16,545 nt of DNA from Ignavibacteria bacterium UBA5771 (lineage in GTDB: Bacteria; Bacteroidota; Ignavibacteria; Kapaibacteriales; UBA2268), in contig DIEP01000122.1 of NCBI GenBank assembly GCA_002418685.1, forward strand, positions 17,039-33,583, given 5' to 3'. The notes under the pieces were generated by a model that saw only the letters and a list, made by a program, of their open reading frames with translations, had not been told where the DNA came from and did not search any database. How positions within the stretch are numbered: position 1 is the first letter of the stretch; each line of letters begins with the position of its first letter. Both the position numbers and the translations under genes were made by a program. Of this stretch, positions 7,404 to 14,997 are shown piece after piece.

Positions 7404-8564
7404 ATGCCCTATAATACGACTGATTTTTACAACCTTGATGACTTGTTTTCTTCCGAAGAAAAAATGATTGCTGATACTGTCCGCGAATTTGTCTCAGCAG
7501 AAGTATTGCCAATCATCGAAAAGCATTATGAAAATGCAACTTTCCCAATGGATATTATCCCAAAAATGGCGGAACTTGGATTATTTGGAATAACTATTCC
7601 GCAGAAATACGGTGGGTTAGAATCAACTTATACAATTTATGGGCTTGCGATGCAGGAACTTGAAAAAGGCGATTCTGCAATTCGTTCATTTGCTTCTGTG
7701 CAGAATTCGCTTGTAATGTTCCCAATCAATCAATATGGCACAGAATCTCAAAAAAGAAAATGGTTGCCACTGCTTGCCAAAGGTGAAGCAATTGGATGCT
7801 TTGGACTTACCGAGCCTGATTATGGCTCAAATCCCGGTGGAATGATAACTAATGCAAAGAAAATTGATGGGGGCTATCTTTTGAACGGTGCTAAAATGTG
7901 GATAACCAATGGAACAATTGCCGATATTGCTGTAGTGTGGGCAAAATTAGATGGAGTCGTTAATGGTTTCCTTGTTGAAAAAGGAATGAAAGGGTTCTCT
8001 GCACCCGAAATGAGAGGCAAACACTCATTGCGAGCATCGGTAACGTCTGAATTGATATTCCAAGATGTTGAAATACCCGAAGATAACAGATTGCAAATTC
8101 AAGGACTGCGAGGTCCATTAAGCTGCTTAGATAAAGCACGATATGGAATTGCATGGGGAGCTATTGGTTCAGCCGTGGCGGTTTATGAAAGTGCTTTGAA
8201 TTATGCCAAATCGCGCATTCAATTCGATAAACCTATTGCCTCATTTCAACTAATTCAAGAAAAACTAGTTTGGATGATAAGCGAAATAACGAAAGGGCAA
8301 TTGCTTAATTATCAACTGGGGAAATTGATGGATGCGGGCAAAGCCAATGCTCATCATATATCCCTTGCTAAAAGAAATAATGTGGATATAGCGTTGCAAT
8401 CAGCTCATCTTGCGAGGGAAATCCACGGAGCAAATGGTATACTCAATGAGTATCCCGCAATGCGACATTCTGCAAATCTTGAAAGCGTTAAAACTTACGA
8501 AGGAACAAGCGATATCCATGCATTAATAATTGGCGAAAATATTACTGGAATTTCCGCATTTTAA
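7404..8564 (+). CDS. gcdH: Glutaryl-CoA dehydrogenase (decarboxylating type, acyl-CoA dehydrogenase family)
   Basis: An FAD enzyme that oxidises glutaryl-CoA to glutaconyl-CoA and decarboxylates it to crotonyl-CoA, in lysine, tryptophan or benzoate-type degradation; electrons leave through electron-transfer flavoprotein. The product has 386 residues from the ATG. RSFASVQNSLVM (94-105), GCFGLTEP (131-138), the flavin-contact segment WITNG (166-170), KARYGIAWG (244-252), the CoA/FAD region AREIHGANGI (337-346) and TYEGTSDIHALI (364-375) match human GCDH closely. The residues that mark this enzyme are all present: E87, R94, S95, Y365 and the catalytic base E366 (human Y369/E370). Non-decarboxylating relatives are reported to lack the tyrosine, so decarboxylation is expected. 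It diverges from nusA and stands alone. A stem-loop straddles its stop codon. An acyl-CoA dehydrogenase of another substrate class is a less likely alternative. Confidence 0.92.
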   Translation: MPYNTTDFYNLDDLFSSEEKMIADTVREFVSAEVLPIIEKHYENATFPMDIIPKMAELGLFGITIPQKYGGLESTYTIYGLAMQELEKGDSAIRSFASVQNSLVMFPINQYGTESQKRKWLPLLAKGEAIGCFGLTEPDYGSNPGGMITNAKKIDGGYLLNGAKMWITNGTIADIAVVWAKLDGVVNGFLVEKGMKGFSAPEMRGKHSLRASVTSELIFQDVEIPEDNRLQIQGLRGPLSCLDKARYGIAWGAIGSAVAVYESALNYAKSRIQFDKPIASFQLIQEKLVWMISEITKGQLLNYQLGKLMDAGKANAHHISLAKRNNVDIALQSAHLAREIHGANGILNEYPAMRHSANLESVKTYEGTSDIHALIIGENITGISAF

Positions 8565-8600
8565 AATAGCGGAATAGAGATCTCAATCTCGTGGATCTTT
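8552..8600 (+). terminator. Two tandem stem-loops at the 3' end of gcdH
   Basis: TTCCGC (8552-8557) and GCGGAA (8569-8574) pair perfectly across the stop codon at 8562-8564; the spacer is mostly the palindrome ATTTTAAAAT. Immediately after it, AGAGATC (8576-8582) can pair with GATCTTT (8594-8600), with one G-U pair. No T run follows, so this may be a weak or factor-dependent terminator or an mRNA-stabilising structure rather than a standard intrinsic one. Confidence 0.3.
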
Positions 8601-8774
8601 GGAATTATTTAGAATATGCAATAGCTGTAATTCTACGAAATAAGTAAGCCAGGATCTTTGAGAAATTAAAAACTTTCAATGAATCTGTTGATAATCATTG
8701 TTTTTCATTAGCCACCACTAACATATTATTTCACTAATTCTAAATATTTGTGCTCGAATTATTTGTTTATTCTC

Positions 8775-8805
8775 TTGCATAATTAATTTCTTTTGTTTAA
8801 TTTAG
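8775..8805 (+). promoter_or_regulatory. Possible Bacteroidota-type promoter of the lipoprotein unit
   Basis: TTG (8775-8777), 20 bases, then TAATTTAG (8798-8805), which departs from TAnnTTTG at one position and has a spacer one base longer than the nusA promoter. Transcription would begin about 25 bases before the ATG at 8837. The region is very AT-rich, so a chance match is possible. The rest of the 272-base spacer after gcdH shows no gene or RNA; only the octamer GGATCTTT occurs twice (8593 and 8652 areas). Confidence 0.35.
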
Positions 8806-8836
8806 TAATATTATTAACATCTATTTCGGAGTTTTT

Positions 8837-9502
8837 ATGAATAAGGTTTTCTTATTTTTTATGAGCATTTCGCTTTCGCTTGTCCTATATTCTTGCAATT
8901 TAGTGGACAACGAAGGACCGAATGAACTCGGCGGTAATACGGACATTCCAATTGCACAAGTTGGGAACACTTTCTGGGTATCAACCAATTTTAATGGAAC
9001 TAGCTATGATTTGAAAGATACTATTGAAATCAGCAAGAATGATGCGGGTGTGACAACAATTCATGTAAAAGCAACAATACCCGATGATCCTAAATTAAAG
9101 CAATATGCAAGCTATCTTCCAGCGTTTGTTTTCGATGAAAATGGAAATATCGATACGGAATTCAAGATGAAAATGACTTCTGAAGGTATCCAAGACTATT
9201 TTAATAAAGACCAAAAGCCTCATACAATGGTGAAATATGATTGCAAAGTTGGAGACAAATACCAATTAACCAAATCTAATGGGAAAACTATAACTAGGAC
9301 TGTCATTGCCAAATCTGATGAGGATGATTTCGATTATGCCTTCTTCAAAATTAAGACGACTACAATTGAGCAAGATTCCCGAATACCTGGTGTCAAAAAA
9401 ATTATTTACAAAACTAATCATAAGTTTGGTTTGGTCTGGGTGTCATTTGAGATGGAAGATGGAACGTCGAATAGTTCTTATGTATTTACATCAAATTATT
9501 AA
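8837..9502 (+). CDS. Putative secreted lipoprotein of unknown function
   Basis: I do not recognise the family. The 221-residue product starts with a lipoprotein signal: MNK, a hydrophobic stretch (residues 4-18) and the lipobox-like LYSC at 17-20, so C20 would be lipidated. The tyrosine at -2 is tolerated but not typical. The mature part is hydrophilic and probably rich in beta strands, with alternating Thr/Lys/Ile segments (TTIHVKATI, KTITRTVIAKS, YKTNHKFGLVWVSFEM). It has no further cysteine apart from the one in KYDCKVG, and no catalytic motif I can name. GGAG five bases before the ATG is a clear Shine-Dalgarno. Eighteen bases downstream comes a small membrane protein, and then a larger one, suggesting a three-gene unit at the cell envelope. 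It may be outer-membrane anchored, as is usual for Bacteroidota lipoproteins. Confidence 0.75.
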   Translation: MNKVFLFFMSISLSLVLYSCNLVDNEGPNELGGNTDIPIAQVGNTFWVSTNFNGTSYDLKDTIEISKNDAGVTTIHVKATIPDDPKLKQYASYLPAFVFDENGNIDTEFKMKMTSEGIQDYFNKDQKPHTMVKYDCKVGDKYQLTKSNGKTITRTVIAKSDEDDFDYAFFKIKTTTIEQDSRIPGVKKIIYKTNHKFGLVWVSFEMEDGTSNSSYVFTSNY

Positions 9503-9520
9503 AATTATTGGGCAAATTCT

Positions 9521-9985
9521 ATGGCACAATCTAAGCCTCGCTATTTATTGCCATGGGTATTTAAATATTTATCCCTGATATTTCTCATTGCTGGTGCTGT
9601 TTTATATTATCTTCGATATATCAGGGATATCAAGTTTAGCTTTCTTGACTGGACTGTCTTTGTAATCAATTCGCAATATTTTGAAACCAAAAGTTGGACT
9701 TTTATCCAAAATAATATGAGCGAGGAGATTATTGGAATTTTTCTTCTCGTAGGTTTTTACTTTCTTGCTTTTTCACGAGAAAAGATCGAAACCGCTGAAA
9801 CTAATGCAATTCGTCTGGAAAGCATGATGCTTACTATATTTATTAACACAATTGCTTTGATTCTCTCATTCCTTTTGATATACGGGTTCACATTTTTGTG
9901 GGTTATGATTGTCGATGCATACGCTCTTTTTATTATTTATTATATAATATTTAGGATTAAATATGCAAAAATGAAGAGTGCATAG
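9521..9985 (+). CDS. Hypothetical four-helix membrane protein
   Basis: The family is unknown to me. The product has 154 residues and four predicted membrane segments: about 13-31, 68-85, 102-122 and 124-146. The loop between helices 1 and 2 (about 32-67) is aromatic-rich and contains IRDIKFSFLDW and SWTFIQNNMSEE. A charged cytoplasmic-looking stretch, SREKIETAETNAIRLES (85-101), separates helices 2 and 3. There is no conserved polar or metal-binding pattern that would point to transport or catalysis. It lies 18 bases after the lipoprotein and 24 bases before the next membrane protein, on the same strand, so co-transcription is likely. No strong Shine-Dalgarno sequence is seen; the region before the ATG reads TTGGGCAAATTCT. 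Confidence 0.65.
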   Translation: MAQSKPRYLLPWVFKYLSLIFLIAGAVLYYLRYIRDIKFSFLDWTVFVINSQYFETKSWTFIQNNMSEEIIGIFLLVGFYFLAFSREKIETAETNAIRLESMMLTIFINTIALILSFLLIYGFTFLWVMIVDAYALFIIYYIIFRIKYAKMKSA

Positions 9986-10009
9986 TAATTTTGGTAATCT
10001 CGATTTTAT

Positions 10010-10789
10010 ATGAACAATTCTTTTGTTGATTTCTACGGGGCTACAAAATGGCTATATACAAAGATTTATGAGAATCCTGTTTTCTTTTTTGATTATTGGT
10101 CCTTTGTTCATTTAATCGCAGGATTTTTAATAATTCTTACGCTCCTTGCATTTAACATAAAGCATCGGTGGGCAATGCTCTTTGCGCTCTTAACTCTGTG
10201 GGAAATCGTTGAATTATTATTTAAATTCTTTGCATTAAATATCTTCAAGCCCGAAACATTCAAAGACCAAATCACCGACATTGTTATTGGCTTAATTAGC
10301 GGATTGATTACTTACTTAATAATTAAAAATAAGGATAAAATATATTCTAAAATTCATATATCACAAGAATTTGTTGCATCAGTAATGTCTACTTCTGTTT
10401 TAGCTTTCCTATGGATGGGGACATATCAATATCATTATAGTGCTAATATTTTTAATACGCAGGGATTGAATATTTGGGCATTTTTGCTTTGTTTTTTGGG
10501 TGCAAATCTGATTATCAAATCCTTTATTTATTGTAAAAATTATTTCAAAAAAACATCCTCTTCATTTGTTATGCTATTAGGTTTATATTATATAAGCCTT
10601 TTTATTATTGAATATGTAGGAAGATACTTGGTCGAAATAAATGAAATTAGCAGTTCAAGCAATGCACCCCTTGCCTTCGGTCTAATTTACGGGAATATGA
10701 CTCTCCATATTATTTATATAATTGCCCCTGTGATAGTTATCTTATTCTATTCAATATTAATTTGGTTATTTAGAAGAATTTTACTTTGA
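10010..10789 (+). CDS. Hypothetical seven-helix membrane protein, possibly YjdF (DUF2238)/VanZ-like
   Basis: An integral membrane protein of 259 residues with about seven segments: roughly 28-48, 54-74, 88-105, 120-138, 152-172, 185-204 and 228-254. The N-terminal half carries buried polar residues in an order reminiscent of the YjdF/DUF2238 and VanZ-like proteins: H34 in SFVHLIAGF, WEIVE at 64-68, and DQITDIVIGLISG at 86-98. In those families a similar H, E..E and D...D set recurs, but their chemistry is not established. The C-terminal half has W135 and several tyrosines and ends with basic RR. It is the last gene of the lipoprotein unit. A short inverted repeat follows the stop. The family link is my inference from motif order only and needs a profile search. 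Confidence 0.6.
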   Translation: MNNSFVDFYGATKWLYTKIYENPVFFFDYWSFVHLIAGFLIILTLLAFNIKHRWAMLFALLTLWEIVELLFKFFALNIFKPETFKDQITDIVIGLISGLITYLIIKNKDKIYSKIHISQEFVASVMSTSVLAFLWMGTYQYHYSANIFNTQGLNIWAFLLCFLGANLIIKSFIYCKNYFKKTSSSFVMLLGLYYISLFIIEYVGRYLVEINEISSSSNAPLAFGLIYGNMTLHIIYIIAPVIVILFYSILIWLFRRILL

Positions 10790-10793
10790 TTAG

Positions 10794-10823
10794 CCAAATT
10801 TTCAGATAAATTCTCTAATTTGG
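10794..10823 (+). terminator. Weak stem-loop after the membrane-protein unit
   Basis: CCAAATT (10794-10800) and AATTTGG (10817-10823) form a perfect seven-base stem with a 16-base loop, five bases after the stop. There is no T run, so it is at best a weak terminator. The rest of the 292-base spacer to 11081 is AT-rich. It has one further inverted repeat (AATTACTG at 10968-10975 with CAGTAATT at 11018-11025), and I see no gene or RNA in it. Confidence 0.25.
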
Positions 10824-11081
10824 TATAGTAATTTTAGTATCATTGCTTGAAATTATTAGTTATAGCTCTCCATATTGCGGGAATGCTCCATAAGATGTTT
10901 AATACTAATATAATAACTTGATGCTAAATTGATTTGCAGCGGGGAAATATCATTATGATTGATTTTGAATTACTGCTTAATTTTAAACTCTTTTTTAAAT
11001 ATTATGAATAATAATATCAGTAATTAATTAAACCTGTGTCATACAAAAGAATGAGCCTCCCGCTTACTCGTATCCTTCATA

Positions 11082-11696
11082 CTAATCCTCGTCGTCTTCT
11101 TCTTCTTTCCAATTCTCAAACCCTTCTTTGAATAAATAAAGAGAGATAATTATGCTTGCTATTGGGTCTGCCTGCCAGAAACCGAAAAGATAATTGCATC
11201 CTAATCCCAGAAGTAGTGCCGCCGATAAATACATACATGCCAATGTTTCTTTTGCATCAGCGAGCAATGCTTTGGAGTTGATTTGTTTGCCAACTTTTAT
11301 TTTAGCATTTGCAAGGAAAGGCATAAAAATAAGCGAAAGAATAGCGATAATAATCCCTGCGAGAGATTTGTCGGGAATCTCATTTTGTGCAAGAGTTGAT
11401 ATTGCTTCGATTAAAATATAAATCCCAAGCACAAAAAAAGTAATTGCGACAAATCTTCTTGCTTTGTGCTCAATAGCAGCATCATCATTTTTATCTGAAG
11501 AAACGCCACGTGATAATCGCCAAATCAGAATAAGTCCGGACATTGATTCTATGATACTATCAAACCCAAATCCAATTAATGCAATGCTTCCCGCGATTCC
11601 GCCAAAAATGATCGAAGCTATTGCCTCCAAAAAATTATACCCAACAGTGAAATATTCGAGCTTCAGCCCGCGTTTATATAATGCATCTATTTTCAT
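11082..11696 (-). CDS. CDF-type cation transporter, membrane domain only
   Basis: Resembles the transmembrane domain of cation diffusion facilitators, which export divalent metals such as Zn, Fe, Mn or Co against protons. The product has 204 residues with about six membrane helices and no cytoplasmic C-terminal domain. The usual metal site is altered: helix 2 reads GFGFDSIIES (42-51; D46, E50), and helix 5 reads ADAKETLACMYLS (146-158) with D147 and E150 where canonical members have H/DxxxD. C154 is also in that helix. A very acidic tail (KEEEDDED, 197-204) might bind metal. It is preceded by rfbC 21 bases upstream on the same strand; the ATG lacks a clear Shine-Dalgarno sequence. This looks like the short cation-transporter subfamily often annotated only as such. 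The metal cannot be told from sequence. Confidence 0.8.
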   Translation of the reverse strand: MKIDALYKRGLKLEYFTVGYNFLEAIASIIFGGIAGSIALIGFGFDSIIESMSGLILIWRLSRGVSSDKNDDAAIEHKARRFVAITFFVLGIYILIEAISTLAQNEIPDKSLAGIIIAILSLIFMPFLANAKIKVGKQINSKALLADAKETLACMYLSAALLLGLGCNYLFGFWQADPIASIIISLYLFKEGFENWKEEEDDED

Positions 11697-11717
11697 ACTT
11701 AAATATTTTATAATAAT

Positions 11718-12260
11718 TTATAAAGTAATTATATTTTCAAGAGATTTGCCATTCATATCTTTCACGGAAACAATGGGACTCTCGATTCCCCAGTTTATTT
11801 GCAATTTTGGATCATTATAAAGCAAGACTTCCTCGCTTTTTGGATCAAAATATTGATCAACGTTATACAAAACAATCGCTTCATTGCTCAAAGTGGCATA
11901 ACCGTTTGCAAATCCTGTGGGAACCCATAAAATATTGCCATTATCTTCGCTTAGCTCCACCTCGATATATTGCCCGAAATATTTGGAATTCTTCCGAATA
12001 TCTACTTCGATAAATTTCGCACTTCCTTTTGCCACTCGAATAAGTTTGCTTTGAGGTGGATTTGTCTGATAATGCAATCCACGAATCACATTTTTCCTTG
12101 ATAAAGATTGATTTTCTTGCACAAATTTATTATAAATGCCATATTTTTCTAGCTCATTAATTCGAAACACTTCCATAAAATATCCCCGTGAATCATTAAA
12201 TATTTCGGTTTTAAACAACTTAATATCATCGAGATATTCGTCAACTAAAACTAAACTCAT
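11718..12260 (-). CDS. rfbC: dTDP-4-dehydrorhamnose 3,5-epimerase family protein
   Basis: A cupin-fold epimerase of the dTDP-sugar pathway. The typical member converts dTDP-4-keto-6-deoxyglucose to the L-rhamnose precursor for surface polysaccharide. The product has 180 residues, the usual length. The family signature is clear: NDSRGYFMEVF (22-32), RGLHYQ (60-65) with catalytic base H63, K72, VPTGFANGYATLS (113-125), Y132 and DMNGKSL (168-174). One deviation is notable: the residue normally histidine in GFAHG is asparagine here (N119), which may affect substrate choice. It is divergent from hydE with a 41-base spacer and shares its strand with the CDF transporter. No other rml gene is nearby, so it could serve a different deoxysugar. 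The start is an ATG at 12258-12260. Confidence 0.9.
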   Translation of the reverse strand: MSLVLVDEYLDDIKLFKTEIFNDSRGYFMEVFRINELEKYGIYNKFVQENQSLSRKNVIRGLHYQTNPPQSKLIRVAKGSAKFIEVDIRKNSKYFGQYIEVELSEDNGNILWVPTGFANGYATLSNEAIVLYNVDQYFDPKSEEVLLYNDPKLQINWGIESPIVSVKDMNGKSLENIITL

Positions 12261-12268
12261 AAACTTCG

Positions 12269-12276
12269 TAATTTTG
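12269..12276 (+). promoter_or_regulatory. Possible -7 box for hydE
   Basis: TAATTTTG, identical to the -7 box proposed for nusA, lies 25 bases before the hydE ATG in the 41-base divergent spacer. No TTG occurs 18-20 bases upstream, so the promoter would be incomplete or differently activated. A chance match in AT-rich DNA is quite possible. Confidence 0.25.
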
Positions 12277-12301
12277 TTTTTTTAGAATATGCAAATTATA
12301 A

Positions 12302-13408
12302 ATGATTGATGAAATTTTAGATAAAAAGGAACTTTCGAGTGAAGATTTAGTTACCCTGCTTAAGCTGGATAAAAAAGAGGATCTTGAAAAATTGCGTATT
12401 CGCTCATATCGAACAATGGCTGATAATGTTGGTGAGCTTGTATATATAAGAGGACTGATTGAATTTTCGAATTATTGCACAAGGGATTGTTTATATTGTG
12501 GCATTCGTAAGAGCAATTCAAAAGTGAAAAGATATATTCTGACAAAAGATGAGATACTTGAGTCAGCAATGTGGAGTGCAGAAAAAGGTTACGGTTCAAT
12601 TGTGTTGCAATCAGGGGAACGCAGTGATGAAAGTTTTGTTTCCTTTGTGGAAGATATAATTTATGAAATTAAAGAAAAAACTAAATCTGACTTGCTTCCA
12701 AATGGTGTGGGCATTACTGTGTGTATTGGAGAGCTTTCTTATCAGCAATATCAACGAATTTTCAATGCAGGAGCGCATCGCTATTTATTAAGGATTGAAA
12801 CAAGCAATCCTGACTTATTTCGAAAGATACATCCTGAAAATCAAAAAATTGAAACACGCATCGAATGTCTGGAAATGCTCCACCAAATAGGATTCCATAT
12901 TGGCACAGGAGTAATGATTGGATTGCCCGAGCAAACTTTTGAGGATTTAGCTGCGGACATTCAATTTTTTAAAAAATACGATTGTGATATGATTGGGATG
13001 GGACCATATATAATCAATCTTGATACTCCAATGGAGTACTGGAAAGATTATTATTTTGAAAATCAAAAAAATATTTATTCGCTATCTTTAAAAATGATTG
13101 CCGTAACTCGACTTTATCTGAAAGATGTGAATATAGCATCCACAACAGCGCTGCAAGCAATTTATCCATGGGGAAGGGAGCAAGGGTTGCTCTATGGTGC
13201 GAATGTAATAATGCCCTCAGTGACTCCGCGAAATTATCGCAAAGACTATTTGCTTTATGACGGAAAACCTTGCACAGAAGAATTCGCAGGGGATTGTCTC
13301 AATTGCGTCCTATCGCGAGTGCATTCTATAAATCGAGAAGTAGGGCTTAATTCTTGGGGTGATGCAAAACATTATATTAAGAAAAAAGAACTTAATTCAA
13401 TATCCTGA
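12302..13408 (+). CDS. hydE: [FeFe]-hydrogenase H-cluster maturase HydE (radical SAM)
   Basis: A radical S-adenosylmethionine enzyme that, with HydF and HydG, builds the di-iron part of the H-cluster of [FeFe]-hydrogenase. The product has 368 residues. The radical SAM cluster motif is C59-x3-C63-x2-C66 (CTRDCLYC) in FSNYCTRDCLYCGIRKSN-type context. IVLQSGE (100-106), RYLLRIETSNP (160-170), GTGVMIGLPEQT (201-212) and the GANVIMPSVTPRNYR region (299-313) follow the known Thermotoga maritima HydE closely. C324-x7-C332-x2-C335 reproduces the accessory C-terminal [2Fe-2S] cluster cysteines of that protein. purH starts 20 bases downstream on the same strand. No hydF, hydG or hydrogenase structural gene lies in the window. 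BioB or PylB are relatives, but the length and both cysteine motifs favour HydE. Confidence 0.93.
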   Translation: MIDEILDKKELSSEDLVTLLKLDKKEDLEKLRIRSYRTMADNVGELVYIRGLIEFSNYCTRDCLYCGIRKSNSKVKRYILTKDEILESAMWSAEKGYGSIVLQSGERSDESFVSFVEDIIYEIKEKTKSDLLPNGVGITVCIGELSYQQYQRIFNAGAHRYLLRIETSNPDLFRKIHPENQKIETRIECLEMLHQIGFHIGTGVMIGLPEQTFEDLAADIQFFKKYDCDMIGMGPYIINLDTPMEYWKDYYFENQKNIYSLSLKMIAVTRLYLKDVNIASTTALQAIYPWGREQGLLYGANVIMPSVTPRNYRKDYLLYDGKPCTEEFAGDCLNCVLSRVHSINREVGLNSWGDAKHYIKKKELNSIS

Positions 13409-13428
13409 AAATAATTAAATTTTATAAA

Positions 13429-14982
13429 ATGATGAATAAAACAGATACTTACAAAATTAAGACAGCTCTTATTTCTGTTTCTGACAAGACGGGAATAGTC
13501 GATTTTGCAAAGCAACTTGTGGAATTAGGAATCGAAATATATTCCACAGGCGGAACCGAGCAAGCCTTGCACCATTCTAAAATTCCATGTAAAAGTATTA
13601 CAAGTTTAACAGGTTTTCCTGAAAGTTTCGATGGAAGAGTAAAGACCTTGCACCCTGCTATTCACGCGGGTTTGCTTGCCGAACTCGATAATCCCGATCA
13701 TTTGTCTCAATTAGACAAATTTGGGTTTAAATCGATTGATTTATTGGTTGTAAATCTTTATCCATTTGAAGAAAAACTGTCACAAAAGGATATTCAACAG
13801 AAAGAATTAATTGAAAACATTGATATTGGCGGACCCACAATGCTTCGCGCTGCTGCGAAAAATTATTTATGGACTGCACCAATTATCAATCCTGAACGTT
13901 ATTCACAAATTCTCGAGGTTCTTAAAAACAAGCATTGCACAATTCCCGAAGCACTTAGATTTGAACTTGCAGGGGAAGTCTTTGCTGAAACATCTTATTA
14001 TGATGCTTTGATTGGAGATTATTTCAAAAAAGTAAATAACATAGATTCCCAAAAGCATTTTGCTATCCCAATGAAATTAGACCAGCATTTGCGATATGGT
14101 GAAAATCCTCATCAATCTGCTTGGCTCTATGGCAATTTTACTAAAATTTGCAAACAACTCCACGGCAAAGAATTATCATTCAATAATATTGTCGATATTA
14201 ATGCTGCTTGCAATTTGATAATGGAATTCGATGAACCTACCGCTGCAATTATCAAACATACCAATCCATGCGGAGTTGGCACCGCTGAAAACGTTAAAGA
14301 TGCTTATTTAAAAGCTTTTGAAACAGACAAAGAATCGCCTTTTGGTGGGATAATAATTGTCAATCAACCATTTACGCTTGATTTGGCAGAAATAATTAAT
14401 GAAATATTTACTGAAGTTTTGATCGCACCTGAATTTACACCCGAGGCACTTGAATTTCTGAAAAAGAAGAAAAATAGACGACTGATGCAAGTTGATTTCA
14501 ATAAGTTTAAAGATGCAAATAAGATTGATATAAAAACAGTTGCTGACGGATTTTTATTGCAAACTTCTGATACTAAACTTATTGAAGGGGAACTGAAATT
14601 TGTCACCAAACGCAAACCAACTGCAATTGAAATGCAATCAATGCTTTTTAGCTTCAAAGTTGCTAAGCATGTCAAGTCGAACTCAATAGTCTTCACAAAA
14701 TATGATAGGACACTGGGGATTGGTGCGGGACAAATGTCGCGAGTTGATTCAGCCCGTATTGCTGTCGAAAAAGCGAAAATAATGGGGTTGGATTTAGCAA
14801 ATTCCACTGTGGCTTCCGATGCTTTCTTCCCATTTGAAGATGGCTTGATTGAAGTTGCAAAAGCAGGAGCCACAGCAGTTATCCAACCCGGTGGATCTGT
14901 GCGTGATGACGACGTAATTAAAGCAGCAGATGAAAACAATATTGCGATGGTCTTCACTGGTATGAGACATTTCAGACATTAA
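13429..14982 (+). CDS. purH: Bifunctional AICAR transformylase / IMP cyclohydrolase
   Basis: Catalyses the last two steps of de novo purine synthesis: formylation of AICAR with 10-formyl-tetrahydrofolate, then ring closure to IMP. The product has 517 residues, the standard length. The N-terminal cyclohydrolase domain shows ISVSDKTG (15-22), YSTGGTE (38-44), FDGRVKTLHP (67-76) and NIDIGGPTMLRAAAKN (130-145). The transformylase domain shows RYGENPHQ (222-229) and the catalytic KHTNPCG (276-282), and the protein ends in DAFFPF and TGMRHFRH. Two in-frame ATGs stand side by side at 13429 and 13432; neither has a Shine-Dalgarno sequence, and the difference is one residue. It lies between hydE (20 bases upstream) and the ferritin-like/VIT1 gene (15 bases downstream), so the three are probably co-transcribed, although no shared pathway is evident. 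Confidence 0.97.
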   Translation: MMNKTDTYKIKTALISVSDKTGIVDFAKQLVELGIEIYSTGGTEQALHHSKIPCKSITSLTGFPESFDGRVKTLHPAIHAGLLAELDNPDHLSQLDKFGFKSIDLLVVNLYPFEEKLSQKDIQQKELIENIDIGGPTMLRAAAKNYLWTAPIINPERYSQILEVLKNKHCTIPEALRFELAGEVFAETSYYDALIGDYFKKVNNIDSQKHFAIPMKLDQHLRYGENPHQSAWLYGNFTKICKQLHGKELSFNNIVDINAACNLIMEFDEPTAAIIKHTNPCGVGTAENVKDAYLKAFETDKESPFGGIIIVNQPFTLDLAEIINEIFTEVLIAPEFTPEALEFLKKKKNRRLMQVDFNKFKDANKIDIKTVADGFLLQTSDTKLIEGELKFVTKRKPTAIEMQSMLFSFKVAKHVKSNSIVFTKYDRTLGIGAGQMSRVDSARIAVEKAKIMGLDLANSTVASDAFFPFEDGLIEVAKAGATAVIQPGGSVRDDDVIKAADENNIAMVFTGMRHFRH

Positions 14983-14997
14983 TAAATCAATAAGTAT

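Noticed and set aside
8593..8660. Direct repeat GGATCTTT in the spacer after gcdH
   Set aside because: Only eight bases, two copies, no wider similarity; not a repeat array or operator I can support.
10968..11025. Inverted repeat AATTACTG...CAGTAATT
   Set aside because: Eight-base arms with a 42-base AT-rich spacer are expected by chance in such DNA; no link to a gene end.
12261..12301. Promoter for rfbC in the divergent spacer
   Set aside because: On the minus strand the nearest box (TATAATTTG) has the wrong inner spacing and no TTG at the proper distance.
14364..14957. 197-codon minus-strand open frame
   Set aside because: It lies wholly antisense to the highly conserved transformylase end of purH and has no recognisable motif.
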